Shown here in pieces: positions 23,341-35,789 of a DNA stretch of 64,000 nucleotides; position 1 is the stretch's first letter; the number at the start of each line of letters is the position of its first letter. The notes beneath the pieces are model-generated. The model made no database searches. It saw only the letters and a program-made list of their open reading frames with translations, and was not told the DNA's origin. This stretch comes from Massospora cicadina (Eukaryota; Entomophthoromycota; Entomophthoromycetes; Entomophthorales; Entomophthoraceae): NCBI GenBank assembly GCA_022478985.1, contig JAKSZP010013285.1:62001-126000 (forward strand), read 5' to 3'. Position numbers and translations under genes: made by a program.

Positions 23341-26300
23341 CTACACTTAAAGCTTAGGGTCATGTTGATTATCAAGTTGGTAAGTACCACCTTGTTGACC
23401 ACTCCTTGGCGGTCAAAAATTTGCTGTAACCAATTATTTAGTTAGTAATGTTGTGTCATATTTATGATAGTAAATCAATTTGATGGAAAATACTTTAAAT
23501 TTAGCCCTAAAGAGAGGTAAGGAGATATAATAGCCATGGTCATAGTAGACACTGAAGGCAATATACCACAAAGGCGTAATGTGCAGAACCTTATTCTTTC
23601 GCCTCAGCTGAATCCCAGTCCAGAAGCCCCCTTAACCACTATTTGGAAGGGTTAGGGTTTTTTAGATATGGCTTCAGCAAATGCTTTGCCTGACCATTCT
23701 GAGTCTAACTGTGATTTCTAAACTTAGCGTAGACTTGGTTCATATTTCTTTCCCTATTTACCATTAACCTTCAAAGAGGCAGCACTAAAAAATTAAGGTC
23801 ACTGAAAACTTGCTAGAGGTTCTATCTTTCAGTTACCTCCCAGTATGTTACCACTTTTTTTGTGGAAAAGTCAGAAAGTACTCTAGCCATTGTTTATACT
23901 ATGGTAAAATGAAATTTGGACATACCCAATATGTATTCCATTTCCATGGAGGCACATATTGCAGTTATGTAAATATATAAAAATTTTCAAGTTGGATTTA
24001 TTGAATGCGTTTAACTAGATCCGCGTTAGAGATGGGGCAGGAATGGCTTAATGTATATGTAAAAGGAAGGTATTTCAAATTTCAAGTCTTGCATTTTGTC
24101 TATAAGGACGCACAAGCTGTTTTCCAGCGTAAATAGATGCTTCACAATGAGAGCTGATAGGTGCATATGCTGTGGCCTTAATGGAATTTACTGCTTTTTC
24201 CACAGATCAAGCATCCCATGAGATTCACTTGCAGCAGGTGGTGGAACATTCGAGAGCTGTGAACTTGACATTGAAAAAAAGTAAGTTAAAACTTTATAAG
24301 TCCTAAGTCAACTTCTTGAGCAACATCATGTTTGACAAAGGTCATATGATCACTATGGAGAAGGAGAAAGTACTTATGATTGGCCACGTCAACCTCAGTA
24401 TGGATTGAGAATCAAATTGAGGACATTTGTTTTATTTAAGAATCTCAATTCAACATTTCAGAGGTTGCCTCACCCTTGTATCAGACCAGTAGAGCCAAAA
24501 CCTTTCAGTGATCGTTTACACTGGAGGACTATTTTCAGGCAATAAAGTGAACTTTGCTTCCCAGTTCAGCTAATCACCGCGTGGATACAGATATGGAGTT
24601 TATAGTGGCTAGAAACGCTTCAAACTTTGATATCCTTGCTGCTCTTTTGAAAGTGGGCACAGACGGAGTCAAGCACCCAGTGAGATATTTATACCATAAG
24701 ATGTCTTTACCAAAGTTAAAGATATGCTGTTTATTATAATTAAATGTAGGTGGTATTAAAAGAGTAAAAATTTTTAGCGCCATCATCTACATGGTTTTTT
24801 AGACTGTTCCATGTTCATACTGATCTCTGGGCTTTACTGTACTACCAAGACCCTCATGTCTTGATCCATGGAAAACATGCTGGCATGAGAACTTTGCTTA
24901 GTTTGTGTTCTATTATGAGTTCACAAAAGGCATATAAAATGATTTAGTTGATGCCTTAATTCATGAACTGTCATTAGCTCCCAATACCAAGGAAGTGGAG
25001 CTGCATAACACCCAATTGGTGATTCCCTTTGGTAAGAATATATCTAAGCAACCCTTTACCATCACTTTCACTCCTTTTTTTGTTTCCTTAGAGAGTCTAG
25101 AGGTGTATAGTAAGTTCAGAAAGGTCGTCCTCTCAAAATTTTCATGTATGAATATACCCCAATTAATGCCAAATGTAAATTGGATCAGGAGGATTTAATG
25201 AAGGTACCATATAAAGGACGATATGTTATGGTCCATAAAGGTTTATGGGTTCCTGACAGACCTCTTCGCCTGGATGACTAAGTAAAACCATGATAAGATA
25301 ATCATAGAGCAACTTTGAAAGGCGAAACCCCTGGAGCTTATCCGCTGCACATATAACTGGAAGGGAATTTAGCACAGGTTGCTTAATATGTAAGATTAAC
25401 AATTCTGCAACATGATGAAACTAAATTGTAAGCTTCTCTATGGCTTGTTGGTACCAGGCTAGAAGGCAGAGGGGTCCCTGGACTTCCCTTTTGGTCAACT
25501 TTATTGATTAGTTACCTCTCTCAGATGGGTATGATGTCAAAATGGTGGTGGGGTAATTTTTACCAAATTTACCCATTTAATTCTGAGTTACACCACAATA
25601 TCAGCGGCTCACATGTCCAAGTTATTCATTTCACAAGTTTTCATCTATGGAATGCCTTAGGAAATCATTATTGAATGCGCTCCACAGTTCACATCTATAT
25701 TCTTAGAGGAGATGTTCAAGTTCCTCCAGATTTGACCATGTCATTCTACTGCCTTCAACACCCCAATATGATGGGCAGACAGAAAGAGTAAATCAATGTT
25801 TAGAACAATTTATGAGGTGCTACACTGCAACTGAACACTTGAATTGGGCTTATAAATAAATGACACTTTATAAGTTATAATAACGCCTATCATTCCTCTA
25901 TCTAATGTTATCCATTCCTCGCCAAATATGGTTTTATCTCCTAATTTAAATGAAACCCAGTTGTAGTCTAAGCTATAAGCAGTGGCGGACTTCGTCAAGT
26001 TCATCAAAATAGTACACAAAGAGGTTAACACCAGTATAATGACGCTATGATAATCTACAAAAGAGAATGCATATGAGAAGAGATGATTGGGTCCTGAGTA
26101 TAAGGAAGGATATTTCTTGATGCTGGATGTCAAGAACATCCCAATAATGCAGCCTTTATAAAGAAACTGGAACCAGAGAGGATAGGGCCCTACCGCATTG
26201 TTAGAATGGTGGGTCATTCATACTATGAGTTAGATCTCCCAACTAATTTCCAAATCTTTTTCATGTTTCATGAGAGTAAGATAACCTTATTTGAGGGTCC

Positions 26301-26500
26301 CCTTCCTGACACCCCATAATAATACCTTGTTGAATGGGAAACAGAATTGGAAGTAAAGGAGATCATGGCCTCCCATCAAGTAAAAAGATGCCTAGAATAC
26401 TTGATTTTATGAAAAAGGTTTTGGTGCTATGGAGAACAGTTAGGTTCAGCCCATGACTGCATCCATGATCAAGACTTAATTGACACTAATTAAAGCTCTT
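23341..26500 (+). pseudogene. Element C pol: protease end, RT, RNase H, integrase and chromodomain
   Basis: After element D, the protease tail continues (DYQVGKYHLVDHSLAVK). RT occupies about 23800-24420, with FQVLHFVYKDAQAVFQ and LTLKKSKLKLYKS. RNase H runs about 24560-25010 (VDTDMEFIVARNASNFDILA, HPVRYLYHKMS, VDALIHELS). Integrase covers about 25190-25800 (KGLWVPDRPLRLDD, AFNTPQYDGQTERVN-like sequence in broken frames). The GPYRIVRMVGHSYYELDLP module is at 26186-26245. A chromodomain at about 26320-26500 shows YLVEWETELEVKEIMAS, CLEYLI and DLIDTN. Many stops are present. K shows the same module order. Confidence 0.75.
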
Positions 26501-26624
26501 TTCCAAAGCCTCTGATTCCAAGTCTACACTTGTAATTGCCGCCATGAAGCTACATCCTTCCCACAAAAACCTTTCTCTTGCTGACGCCCCTGGATGAGGG
26601 TTGTGAGTCAAAATCTGGAGGTAA

Positions 26625-27465
26625 TGTCATATCCCATGACATAATGTGTGGGAATAAACCGTATGAACAAAGAGGAGATCACTAAGGCTATGGGTACTTA
26701 GTTAACCAAACTCCCTGATATTAAATATACCTTATACCACCGTTGGGCAAAGGCCAAGTATAACCATGTTTGTACCAAGGGATTGCATTATGGGGTTGCA
26801 GGCATTACATATCAGTCTTGATATCTAAAAGTTACCTTAATAATGAAATCAAACATTGCATTTACTCAAAAAGGGCTTGATTCCCATTCTAATACATGAG
26901 AGTACTAATTCTGGATATTTAATTACAATGAAAAAATTAATTTTGGATAGACTTAGTAATTCTGCTACTAGGGATGGTAAGTTAAATTTATAATAATTAG
27001 TTTTAGCTTAGTTTTTATAAAGAGTTAATTATGGCTCTTTTCACTAATAATTTTATTGACATTAATGCTAAAACAACTTTTTATGTTAATTATCTTCTCT
27101 TATCCATAAAATCTAAAAATCTTTATCAGATGACTCTTTGAGTTGGCACGTTTAGGACCTCCAAAAGTAGTTTTTCCCAATATCAGACAGTATATATATG
27201 TTTATGAAGAATATATTCCGCCATTAGGTGATTCTGTACCGCTTCAAATTTTAGTTTATCTGGTTTTGACTCCAACTATGCCTAAGAAGTGGCATTTCTG
27301 GCTTCATTGCATTATATTTAATGCCTTACGTGTTTTAGAGCTGCTTTGGCATCAGCATTTTTTAGTCTTTCTGCCAGGATTTTAGTAGTAAGTTTCCTAA
27401 TTATCTGGGTTGGTAATACAAATTACCTCTTTGAGAACCGGAGATTTTCAGTAACTCTCCTTACA
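26625..27465 (+). repeat. Element C 3' LTR
   Basis: It begins TGTCATATCCCATGACA after the purine stretch TCTGGAGGTAA and ends CTCTCCTTACA. It pairs with 17709-18625 and preserves the uninterrupted version of both tiny-insertion sites. Confidence 0.72.
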
Positions 27466-29129
27466 AGAAGAAGGTATCAGAAAGCATAAAGTAACCAGAA
27501 GACCCTATTTATTAAAAGAAAATACTAAGATCTGAATAGTAAGGGTCACCTTAGGCATAATAATTCTTCCAGAATATTAATAAACAAGGAGTATGATGAT
27601 TTGGCACTTTTTTCAACTAAGGGAACATAATAAAAACCTTTTCTGAAAATAGCATTTGCAAAATATTTTTTGTAATTTGTTTTCAACTTTCTGGGTGCAG
27701 AGAATCATGTATTTGTAAAGCGAGGGTTTTACAAAAAGACAATATATATACAGAAGTTGGTTTGGGCTAGAACCATAGGAACTGCTTATTGAGATATTAA
27801 ATTTAATATTATTAAACTAAAAAATACTCTTTAAGTTTCTAATGGTAAAATCCCCTATTTTATTGCAGGCTGAACAGCATTTGACATATCAAAAATTATG
27901 AGACCGCCTTCTAATGAGGGATTAATCTGTTATATGATAGGATCTTCAGATTAGTAAACTAACAAATGTTCATATGATGGAATGCTTGGGGCTAAATTCT
28001 TGACGACCCTCCAATTACACTAAGATCAAAGGTATCTGAAAAACCTCCACCACTCTTAAGAGGCGAAGTGCTGTTTTAGGGTCACTAATTATAGGGATAT
28101 TTAAAAAAGTAAAACATATGCGACCAAATTATAGTACCATCAGTTGGGGAGAGGAAATCACAAAGGAGGCAACAATTACATAATCAAGATTAGCAGGAGA
28201 AGACAGACATACCTGAGCGTTCTTTCCATTTACATCAAGCGGTAAATTAAGAAATGATGCTTAAACAGTCTCAGAAAAAGGTAGGGCCTGGGCCCAACCA
28301 CAAAATTCATATAATAGGACGCCAGTGAGCGTCCTACCTGAAAGAATGTGAAGAGCTTGTGAAACCATTAGAAATAAGACAGTACTGGATGAAATGTTTA
28401 TAAAAAGTTTTCCAAGCATTCTATTGAACCAAACTTTGGCTTGTATCTAAGGACTATTAGTTCAATCAACCGCAATGTGTGAAAGTTACAGCATAAGTCA
28501 GAGTCATGAGGAGGTAAATGAGGGCTTTTTAAAGTACAAATGTAAGCTACAAGAGAAATAGAAACTAAAGCCGCTTAAATTAAAAAGGGATAAGTTTTTT
28601 TGGTTTACTTAAAGCAAGATGGTGGAGGGTCCAAAATAACAAGTGCATACAGGAAGGGTAGTTACTCTCCAAATGGCTATAGCAAGAAAAACACCATGAC
28701 AACGCATTCAAAACAAGAAAAAGAAGGTAGTGAGGAGCATTGTGACTGTGACAAACAGCTAACATACCCAGCTCACATATAGGGAGAGTCCTACATGGAA
28801 ATTCCATGCAAGTATAGTAAAAAGGTTAGCCAACTAATGTAGAGAATGTCTATAGATCCCTAATTCCTAAAAAGGTGATGTGGGATACAATTTAAATCAA
28901 TAAAAAATTTACTATTAATAAATGAGATGATAAGCCACAGAAGACTGTGCCCAAATCTTAGTGGCAAAGATATGATATTGATAATATTGAAAAGATTAAA
29001 ACTTTGCACTGGAAGACGATGTTTTCTATAGACTTTAGTAAGCTCATTACAAGTTGATAGTCACAGTTTAGTCGTTTTGGAACCTCAATAAAGAGCATTC
29101 TAGACTTCATCAAAGGTAATCTAAGATTA
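27466..29129 (-). pseudogene. Probable chromovirus K gag region, very decayed
   Basis: By position this is K sequence upstream of its protease, resuming after element C and cut at 29130 by the second LINE derivative. A weak knuckle-like CLFVKPSLYKYMILCTQK near 27690-27760 and a KIWAQS segment near 28955 are the only gag-like hints. No confident domain is visible. I infer the identity mainly from the nesting order. Confidence 0.35.
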
Positions 29130-31049
29130 TTTTTTTAGTACTAGTGGTGCCCAACCCAAAAGGGGGAGCCACCACGCATCTTTATTCACAAATGGGCCAA
29201 ACAAAGGGATTGATATAAATTAAATTCTAAAATTCCTAATATAGCCCCTAGGTTATCAGCCTAGGAAGCCATATCAAATGGCGATGAGGATTTGGGGAAA
29301 CTTTTGTCCGGCGCCTGCTTTAGCTGGCAGACCATAGCAGACATCATTGGGGTGGGAGCATCAGCGACATGGGGCATAAGGAGGTATAGTTGGGGGTTTT
29401 CTTTGTTAATGAGGTTAGAGGTGTCCATCGCCTCAACGTATTGAGCAAGTTGATGCTCAGCAAAAATGATGAGAGCCAGCACACAAGTAAATGACTTGAC
29501 GCGCCAGTGGTTTTTGGGATAATTGGGGTCAAAAAGAGAAGTTTTTTGCTGCATTGATGCAAGCGCGGCTTGCACCAAAAGCAAGCTCCTCAATCTTGTA
29601 CTTTGCATCTTCCTCAAAATCATGAGGAAAATTGGGGATAGGAATACCCTTGACAAGGGGCTCCATTTCCCCATGGAGTTGCTGGTGGAGGAGGGTGTTG
29701 GCCAGGGCAGCTGCAGCCACAACAGCCATTTTGTTAATATTTTTATAAATGTGAAACCTGTTTTTTGGACAATAACGGCGGGAACGCAATTTAGGAGGTT
29801 CAACAAAGAACTCCTCTAAAGCAAAATCAGGTTTCACATGGTATGGCCATTCATCCTCAACATTCTATTTGAGAGCCTCAAATGGATTGGATTCAGCCAG
29901 TGCTGGGCCAGCCGCAGGAATTGGGGCTGTGGCTGGAGCTGATTGGCCACATGCTGTTGACCATGGCAGCTCAGCTGAAACTGGTTCAGCCATTGACTCA
30001 AAGTTCTGTAATCTGGTCAAATTTTCAAAAATTTTAAAGTTTCTTAAATTTTGATTGGCCACCGCTTTGGAAGCAGCATCAGAATTCCCCAATTTTGGGC
30101 ATGGAGGATCAAGCCCCATTTTAAAAATTGGGGTGAGGCAGCCTCCAGGGCAGCACCTGAGCCCTGAGCGGTGGATGCGGTGGAAGCGGCAACCATGGGT
30201 CACTTGCGCTTTGAGTGGTCAAGCTTAAAGCACAAGGGGCAAATGTCATGGCCATTTTTGACGCGCGCCCAGAATGGGTGATCAGGGGCAGATCTGATCA
30301 CAGTGTGGGGGGGAATTGTGAGGTGAGAGTTACAATGAAATGGGTGGATTGTTGCAAAGGCAGAGGCCCTGCCAACTGATCTGCCCCACTGGAAACCACA
30401 AACTGCAACACAAGGTCTGCACCGTAAATGGCCAAACCCTCCATGAACTCGTTGTTGAGGCGTTCATGAGAAAGGAAAGAGGGCAACCTGGTGAACTGGA
30501 CCACCAAAGTGGCCACATCTGGGAGCCAGGTGCAAACAGTGGGCAAAGGAATTTTTTTAAAAATTATTTGCAGCTTGGCTGCTGCAACTGCATCATCTTT
30601 AGAGCGGAAGCTGAGGTCAAAGTACATTTTAAAGGGGCAGAAGTCAATATAGCCAGCGGGTTTCAAAACTGCCATGGATATCTCAATGATGGCTGCACTT
30701 GCATATGGGAAGATATTCCAATATTTGACCCAGAGGCTGAAATGCAAATTGCTCCGTGGGAGCACCAAAGGGCTCCAGAGCACCGCCTGAGAGCTGGTGA
30801 GGTGGTGGGCCAAGTCCTGAGGGGGGACATAACGCCTGGTAGCGTTGGGAGGGCTAGCAGAGCCAGCCTGGGCGCGCTTTGGCAGCGGCTGAAAGAGACC
30901 AGATGGCGGCGCACCACCACCCCAAGCCAGGGCAGCAGGCATCTATTGCATTGACATTGGTAAGTTTTGGCTTGATTGAGTGGTTGTTTTTTGTATTTTT
31001 TATAAACTTTGAATTTGGCTTCAATTTGGGTATCAAAGCGAAAAAAGTT
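29130..31049 (-). mobile_element. ORF1-only LINE derivative, copy 2 (HAL1-like), apparently full length
   Basis: Target duplications AAGGTAATCTAAGATTA (29113-29129) and AAGGTAATTAAGATTA (31050-31065) flank a 1.92 kb insertion. On the minus strand it has a leader of about 100 bases, an ORF1-type region, a 3' untranslated part of about 130 bases and poly(A). Its 3' end reads CCCAACCC-complement GGGTTGGGCACCACTAGTACTA plus A run, the same end as the tiny insertions. No endonuclease or RT is present. Size and layout match copy 1. Confidence 0.85.
29261..30942 (-). pseudogene. ORF1-like RNA-binding protein of the LINE derivative, copy 2
   Basis: The N-terminal 214 codons (30298-30942) are open, starting MPAALAWGGGAPPSG. 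They contain FDLSFRSKDDAVAAA and the MEGLAIYG block that LINE-1 ORF1 also has (LGFESKIAADEAAA, LKDGLAIYG). A zinc-knuckle region with CPLCFKLDHSKRK lies near 30200-30250, broken by a frameshift. Downstream, 29865-30203 is alanine- and proline-rich. A conserved C-terminal part (29529-29837) contains DFALEEFFVEPPKLRSRRY, and a final part reaches a stop near 29261. Four frames are needed, so it is inactive though less decayed than its surroundings. Confidence 0.72.
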
Positions 31050-31065
31050 AAGGTAATTAAGATTA

Positions 31066-31428
31066 GTGTTCAATTTTGACAGTCTAAAATGACCTAGGTT
31101 GTTGAATACCTCCACAAAAAAGTCTGCAGCTGGACCAAATCAGAAGCTCATCAGATAGTAAATTTAAAAGGTTTAAACAAAGAAAAGTTGCCTAGCATAG
31201 AAGCTGGTCAGAAAGAAATGATTATAAATGAATTGGTAAATGAAATGTGATGATTTAGTTTTGTCATTAAAACAGACTTAAAAACAAACTACTAGCAATG
31301 GTTTTTTATTAGTTCAAGTAGGCAGAACTTAAGCTTCAAGCAAAGTCTAATATATCTGTAACTTTGACATGATATTTGGAATACTGATCAAACTCCCATA
31401 TCACCATACTAGACCACTCACTCAGGGG
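31066..31428 (-). other. Unassigned sequence between LINE derivative and element J
   Basis: This continues the sequence that precedes 29113 and is probably element K. No domain is recognisable on either strand. Confidence 0.3.
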
Positions 31429-32501
31429 TGCTGATTCATAAAGTTGGTCCAGTTACTTTAAATTATTTATTTGATCACAGGGTGCGTCACTGGGCAATTT
31501 AAAAGTCTTATTCTTGATGGTATAAACTATTACTTATGCTCAAATTTCATTCACCCATATTAAACCCTGTTTATACCTTATGATGGCTATCATGAAGCTC
31601 ACTAGAACTCTTTTTGACCTCTTCTGGTGCAATTTGACTTATTCTGTACCTTCTGGGGTAACTTTTCCATGAGTTATACAAGTATGATAAAATTATAGTA
31701 ACAACTAGCAGTTCCTGTAAAAAAAGTTATTTGTCTGAAATATAAGAAAATCAAAACAATAAATGAGGAATTAAGAATGCACAAATTATTACTTAGAGAA
31801 TAAATTCTCAGTCTTTTCACAAAATGGATTTCTGTATTCATAGCATGGTTTTAATTTTGGAAAAGTAAAAAAGATCCTGATTCTAGTTGATATTGTGGGG
31901 CTTCTCCATATGTTATACTGTAGAGCTCCTGGTGTTTTACAATTTTAGATTTGTTATGAGCCCGAACGTGGCTCCTGTGGCACCTATGGCTTTTTCAGCT
32001 GTCCTTGTGACCTTTTCTGTTCTAATCAATAGGTTGTAATTAACCTATTTTCCAATATCATAACTCTCTCATTATATTAAGTTGATTATAGGAAAATTCA
32101 CTTTGGAGGAAGTAATCACAAAGTTGCTTTTATCAACTGGGGAACCTAAAAGTATAAAAGAGGCTCACCTATGGCGTCATTTTTAATGTCAGCTGTAAGC
32201 TCATTTTGCTAAATATTATACTGGGGCGTTCTCTGATTTTATTGATACCAGTCTTTAAATTATTTTGGAGGTCTAGAGTATAAAAGGTCTCTAATGATAG
32301 AAATTTTAGATTCATTGAAGCATATAAAAAGGGCTTTAGAATTGCCTAAATTATTTCATTTCCAGAAGTATAAGATGAATTTGTATGTTGTTTTTATTGG
32401 CTTTAGTATTAGTGCCTATATGAATATTGATAACTTTGGAGTTTTTGGAAAAGGCTTCCATGGGCGAGGATTTAACCATTTTATTTGAGATTTTCTCAAC
32501 A
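31429..32501 (-). repeat. Element J 3' LTR
   Basis: The minus strand starts TGTTGAGAAAATC at 32501. The low-coordinate end is set by the last clear similarity to the 5' LTR and may lie somewhat further left. Confidence 0.6.
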
Positions 32502-32778
32502 TTACCCTCTCCAAGATGGACTTAGGAAAAGACTTAAGATGCTGCGTGTGGAGTCATTTATTTGTAAGTGTGGTTGTATCATCCTCAATAAAATATATAG
32601 TTCTTCTCATTATAACAATTGCATGTAGCATTCAAATGGTTTGTAACTTTTCAGGTTGTCTTCCACGCATATGGTATAACAAAAATTTCTGCTTCCCATT
32701 AAATATAGCCACTTAGGTCTTCTGTCACTTTCAGTTATTCTCCAGATTTGACTACTAGGTTTTACTGTTAACATCGAG

Positions 32779-35700
32779 TTAAATCTTGACTAAAACACTT
32801 TCAACACATCTTGATATCCACAGAGGTAGATAACTCATAGCTGCGTCCATAACTGGGCTAACGAGGTTGTAATGCAGCCTCTCATCCATATATGCTTTAA
32901 ATGTTGACATGCTAATAGTCCTATGGTAGCTTAACTGGTAAGCAAACAGGGCTGATGGCAACATGATATCCCATTTTAAACTTTGGTTAACTGCAATCTT
33001 TATAAAATTAAAGTAATAATTCCATTCACTCTTTAACAAATCTTTTGCTTAAGAGAGTATATAGCGTGGTAAACTGTTACTTGAAATCTAATAACTACAT
33101 CAAATGTCTCACAACATCTGAAATAAAGTATTGTTTATTACTAAAAAGTAGTATCTGAGGGCTTCTATGGCTAGTAATACCCTGGTTTACAAGAACCTCA
33201 CAGTAACTCTATAGATAAAGGCCTTGACTGAAATTACTTATACCACTAGATGAAGTGATCTATAATCAAATTATGAACTGATCCCATCAGATGTCTTCAT
33301 GATTGGTCCTACAACGTCCCTAGAGACGTTGTGAAATGATGCTTTTGCAGAACAGTGTTAAATAAAATCCTTTTGAATGGCTTTGATTGGGAACATTTAA
33401 CACAGAGCTCCAGAGCCTAAATGATAATGTTTAACCTTACTTCCCAGTAGAATATTTCCTTAGATGCTGATATGACATCTGTAGTTTTCCTTGACCTACT
33501 TGAAGGTGCCTTTCCATGGTTAGTGACATTCATTAAATTGGCCTCAAAACAGTAACCATCTCTCTTGTACTAGCTTCTCAACTGTCCTTCTTATAACCTT
33601 GTTGCTCTTGAACAACTCGTTAAAGTTCTTTTTACAGCTTTATCCTCTTCTTCCCATTCATCCTCTGGTTTTATAAATAGTTCATAATACTATATTTTTG
33701 AAAATTTGCTAGTGGAAAATAAACAATTGCAACAAGGCAACTACGTTCTTTTGCTACTCTTCAGACAAATGCAGGATCTCAAAGTTATAACCTTGCATCT
33801 GAACAACTCATCTTTGAAGTTTTTCATATTGGTCCATCATATTTGTTAACCATATAAAGAGGCGCGACAAGTGATTATCTTGAATTGTATGCCATAAATA
33901 TAAGAGTGGAATTGGTGTAATTCTTTGATTACAGGTGAGCGCTCACGCTAAGAAACAGTAACTTAATGTTCAAAACTTGTAGAGGTTTTCTTATAAAATT
34001 CTATAGGGAGATTCACCCCAAATTTATCTAACTGAGTTAATATGGCATTGATACCCATGTTGCTGACAACAGTGTATTGTTATATGTCTTTGCAAAGTCT
34101 GGTTATATAAAATATGGGACTTACTTTAATCATAGCTTAATTTGGTTGAAGGCAATTTCCTGTTTTTGTTTTTAAGTGAACAGTATTCATTTGTCAACAA
34201 ATATGAAAGTGGCTTGACGATGTCCGCAAATTTCAGCACAAATTGATGATAGTGGCCTATTATGCCTAAAAACATTTAGAAATTCCTCATTACAAGGGGA
34301 ACTCACATTATTAATGGATTTGGAATTCTTTTTTGATGGTTAAATTCTTATTTTCCCTTTGTGTCCAAGGAATTCGTAACTGACTCTTTATTAAATATAC
34401 ACTTGCTTTAGTTTCAGTTTGAGGTTTTTATCTATCACGTGGGTAGAAACTTCCTTCATGTGTGCCAAATGTTCCTCTAATGTTCTTCTGAACAACGTGA
34501 CGTCATCTAGGTAAAATGAGTACTATTGACATCTCCAAATCACCAATTTATTAACCTAAAAATCTCTGGAATGTAGCCAGGGCGCTTCATTGCCCTGGGG
34601 CATATGTATTGGTTCATATTATTCCTGGCCGGTTATCAGTGCAAAATCTTATAGTCTTCTTAGTAACTACATCTTCTAGTATCAACAGGTCAAGTCCAAT
34701 TGTGGAAAATTGGTGAGAACTTTAAGTCATTTCTAGTTGTCAATAATGTGCAGTAGTGGATGAAAACCTTTCTGGGTCAGGTCATTGAGTCTTCTATAAT
34801 ATGACAATCCTGTCAGTCTCATACTTTTTCCACACCAATAGGAAAGTGACGCCAAAGGACTCTCGGAGGGGCGTACCAACCCTGCATACATAAGTTGTTG
34901 TAATTCTCAGCATATGATTTTTTTTTTATCTTGAATCAGCAGTAAGGCTTTAGTGAAAGTCATGGAATTCCCAGTGTCAATCTTGTGAACTCTACCCTTG
35001 CATAAGCCATGATTGTTGGGTGACTGATGAATTTGTCTGAGTATTAATAAAAAAATTCATTAAGTTCACATCATTATTTCGTAGTTGTCTCTTGCAGCCC
35101 ATTTTTGCCAATGTTGGCAATGGCATGAACTGATTCAACTTCAGCGTAGCAACTCATCTTCATTTTAGTTATAATATAGCATTTTTGATCTTAAGTTGCT
35201 TAATAATTTTCTAAGTAAAATACTAAAATCTCATTGGTATGGTGAGAATAAAATCTATGCAACACTTTGATCTCCTGATTTCTTGCCCCTTTGTGATGCA
35301 AGACTTTGACCATTGTTCTGGTATATTGATTCTTATTTTGATAAGCATAACTTTATGTTCACCAGGTAGTAAGTCCATCTTCTCACTAGAGTACCTGAGC
35401 AAACCAGACTCAGCTTCTACTGTTGTTGGTAGCTACTTTGTTCCCTTTGTCCTCAAAGTATAACAGACTGAATAGTTTGAAAAATAAGTTTGACTAGGTA
35501 TACTCATTTCTTAAATTCTTTTCTCTCCTCATCTTGAAACACAAGCTGCATCTTATAATTATTATATTGCTGAATTCTGATTGAAGTCGATGTTTTCTCC
35601 AATATTAACTAGGTACTGCATTCTTATGTATAACTTAGTGATTGTTCTCAAGTACCTCACTTGAAGAAGACAAACCCATGCGTTCAAATGCAATAGTAAC

Positions 35701-35780
35701 GCAGAAATTGCTCCTAGTGCTTTAATTAACTCAGGCTTGGAGGTTTTAAAATTGGCTTGACAGTCAATTTCCAATGAAAA
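32779..35780 (-). pseudogene. Element J pol: protease, RT, RNase H, integrase
   Basis: Right to left: a protease-like stretch has FERMGLSSSSEVLENN near 35650-35720. RT motifs follow at about 34180-35000, including PLVMRNF and MFLGIIGHYHQFVLKFADI near 34200-34290, the connection region after the palm. RNase H follows to about 33650. The integrase end at 32779-33039 has LKWDIMLPSALFAYQLSYHRT, a typical integrase C-terminal block. Most frames are short and broken. Confidence 0.6.
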
Positions 35781-35789
35781 CTTCAATTT

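Larger units (their letters stand above)
17709..27465 (+). mobile_element. Element C: Ty3/gypsy chromovirus, interrupted by nested insertions
   Basis: Direct LTRs (17709-18625 and 26625-27465) enclose a plus-strand protease, RT, RNase H, integrase and chromodomain. Flanking pentamers GGAAG (17704-17708) and AGAAG (27466-27470) differ by one base and are a likely target duplication. The interior is split by a solo LTR (19582-20632) and by element D (21121-23340), which interrupts the protease. I could not recognise gag between 18626 and 20980. All domains contain stops. C interrupts the protease region of K. Confidence 0.75.

Noticed and set aside
30340..30954. A 204-codon plus-strand open frame
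   Set aside because: It lies opposite the ORF1 of the LINE derivative, which has homologous blocks, a zinc-knuckle region and defined element ends. The plus frame shows no domain.
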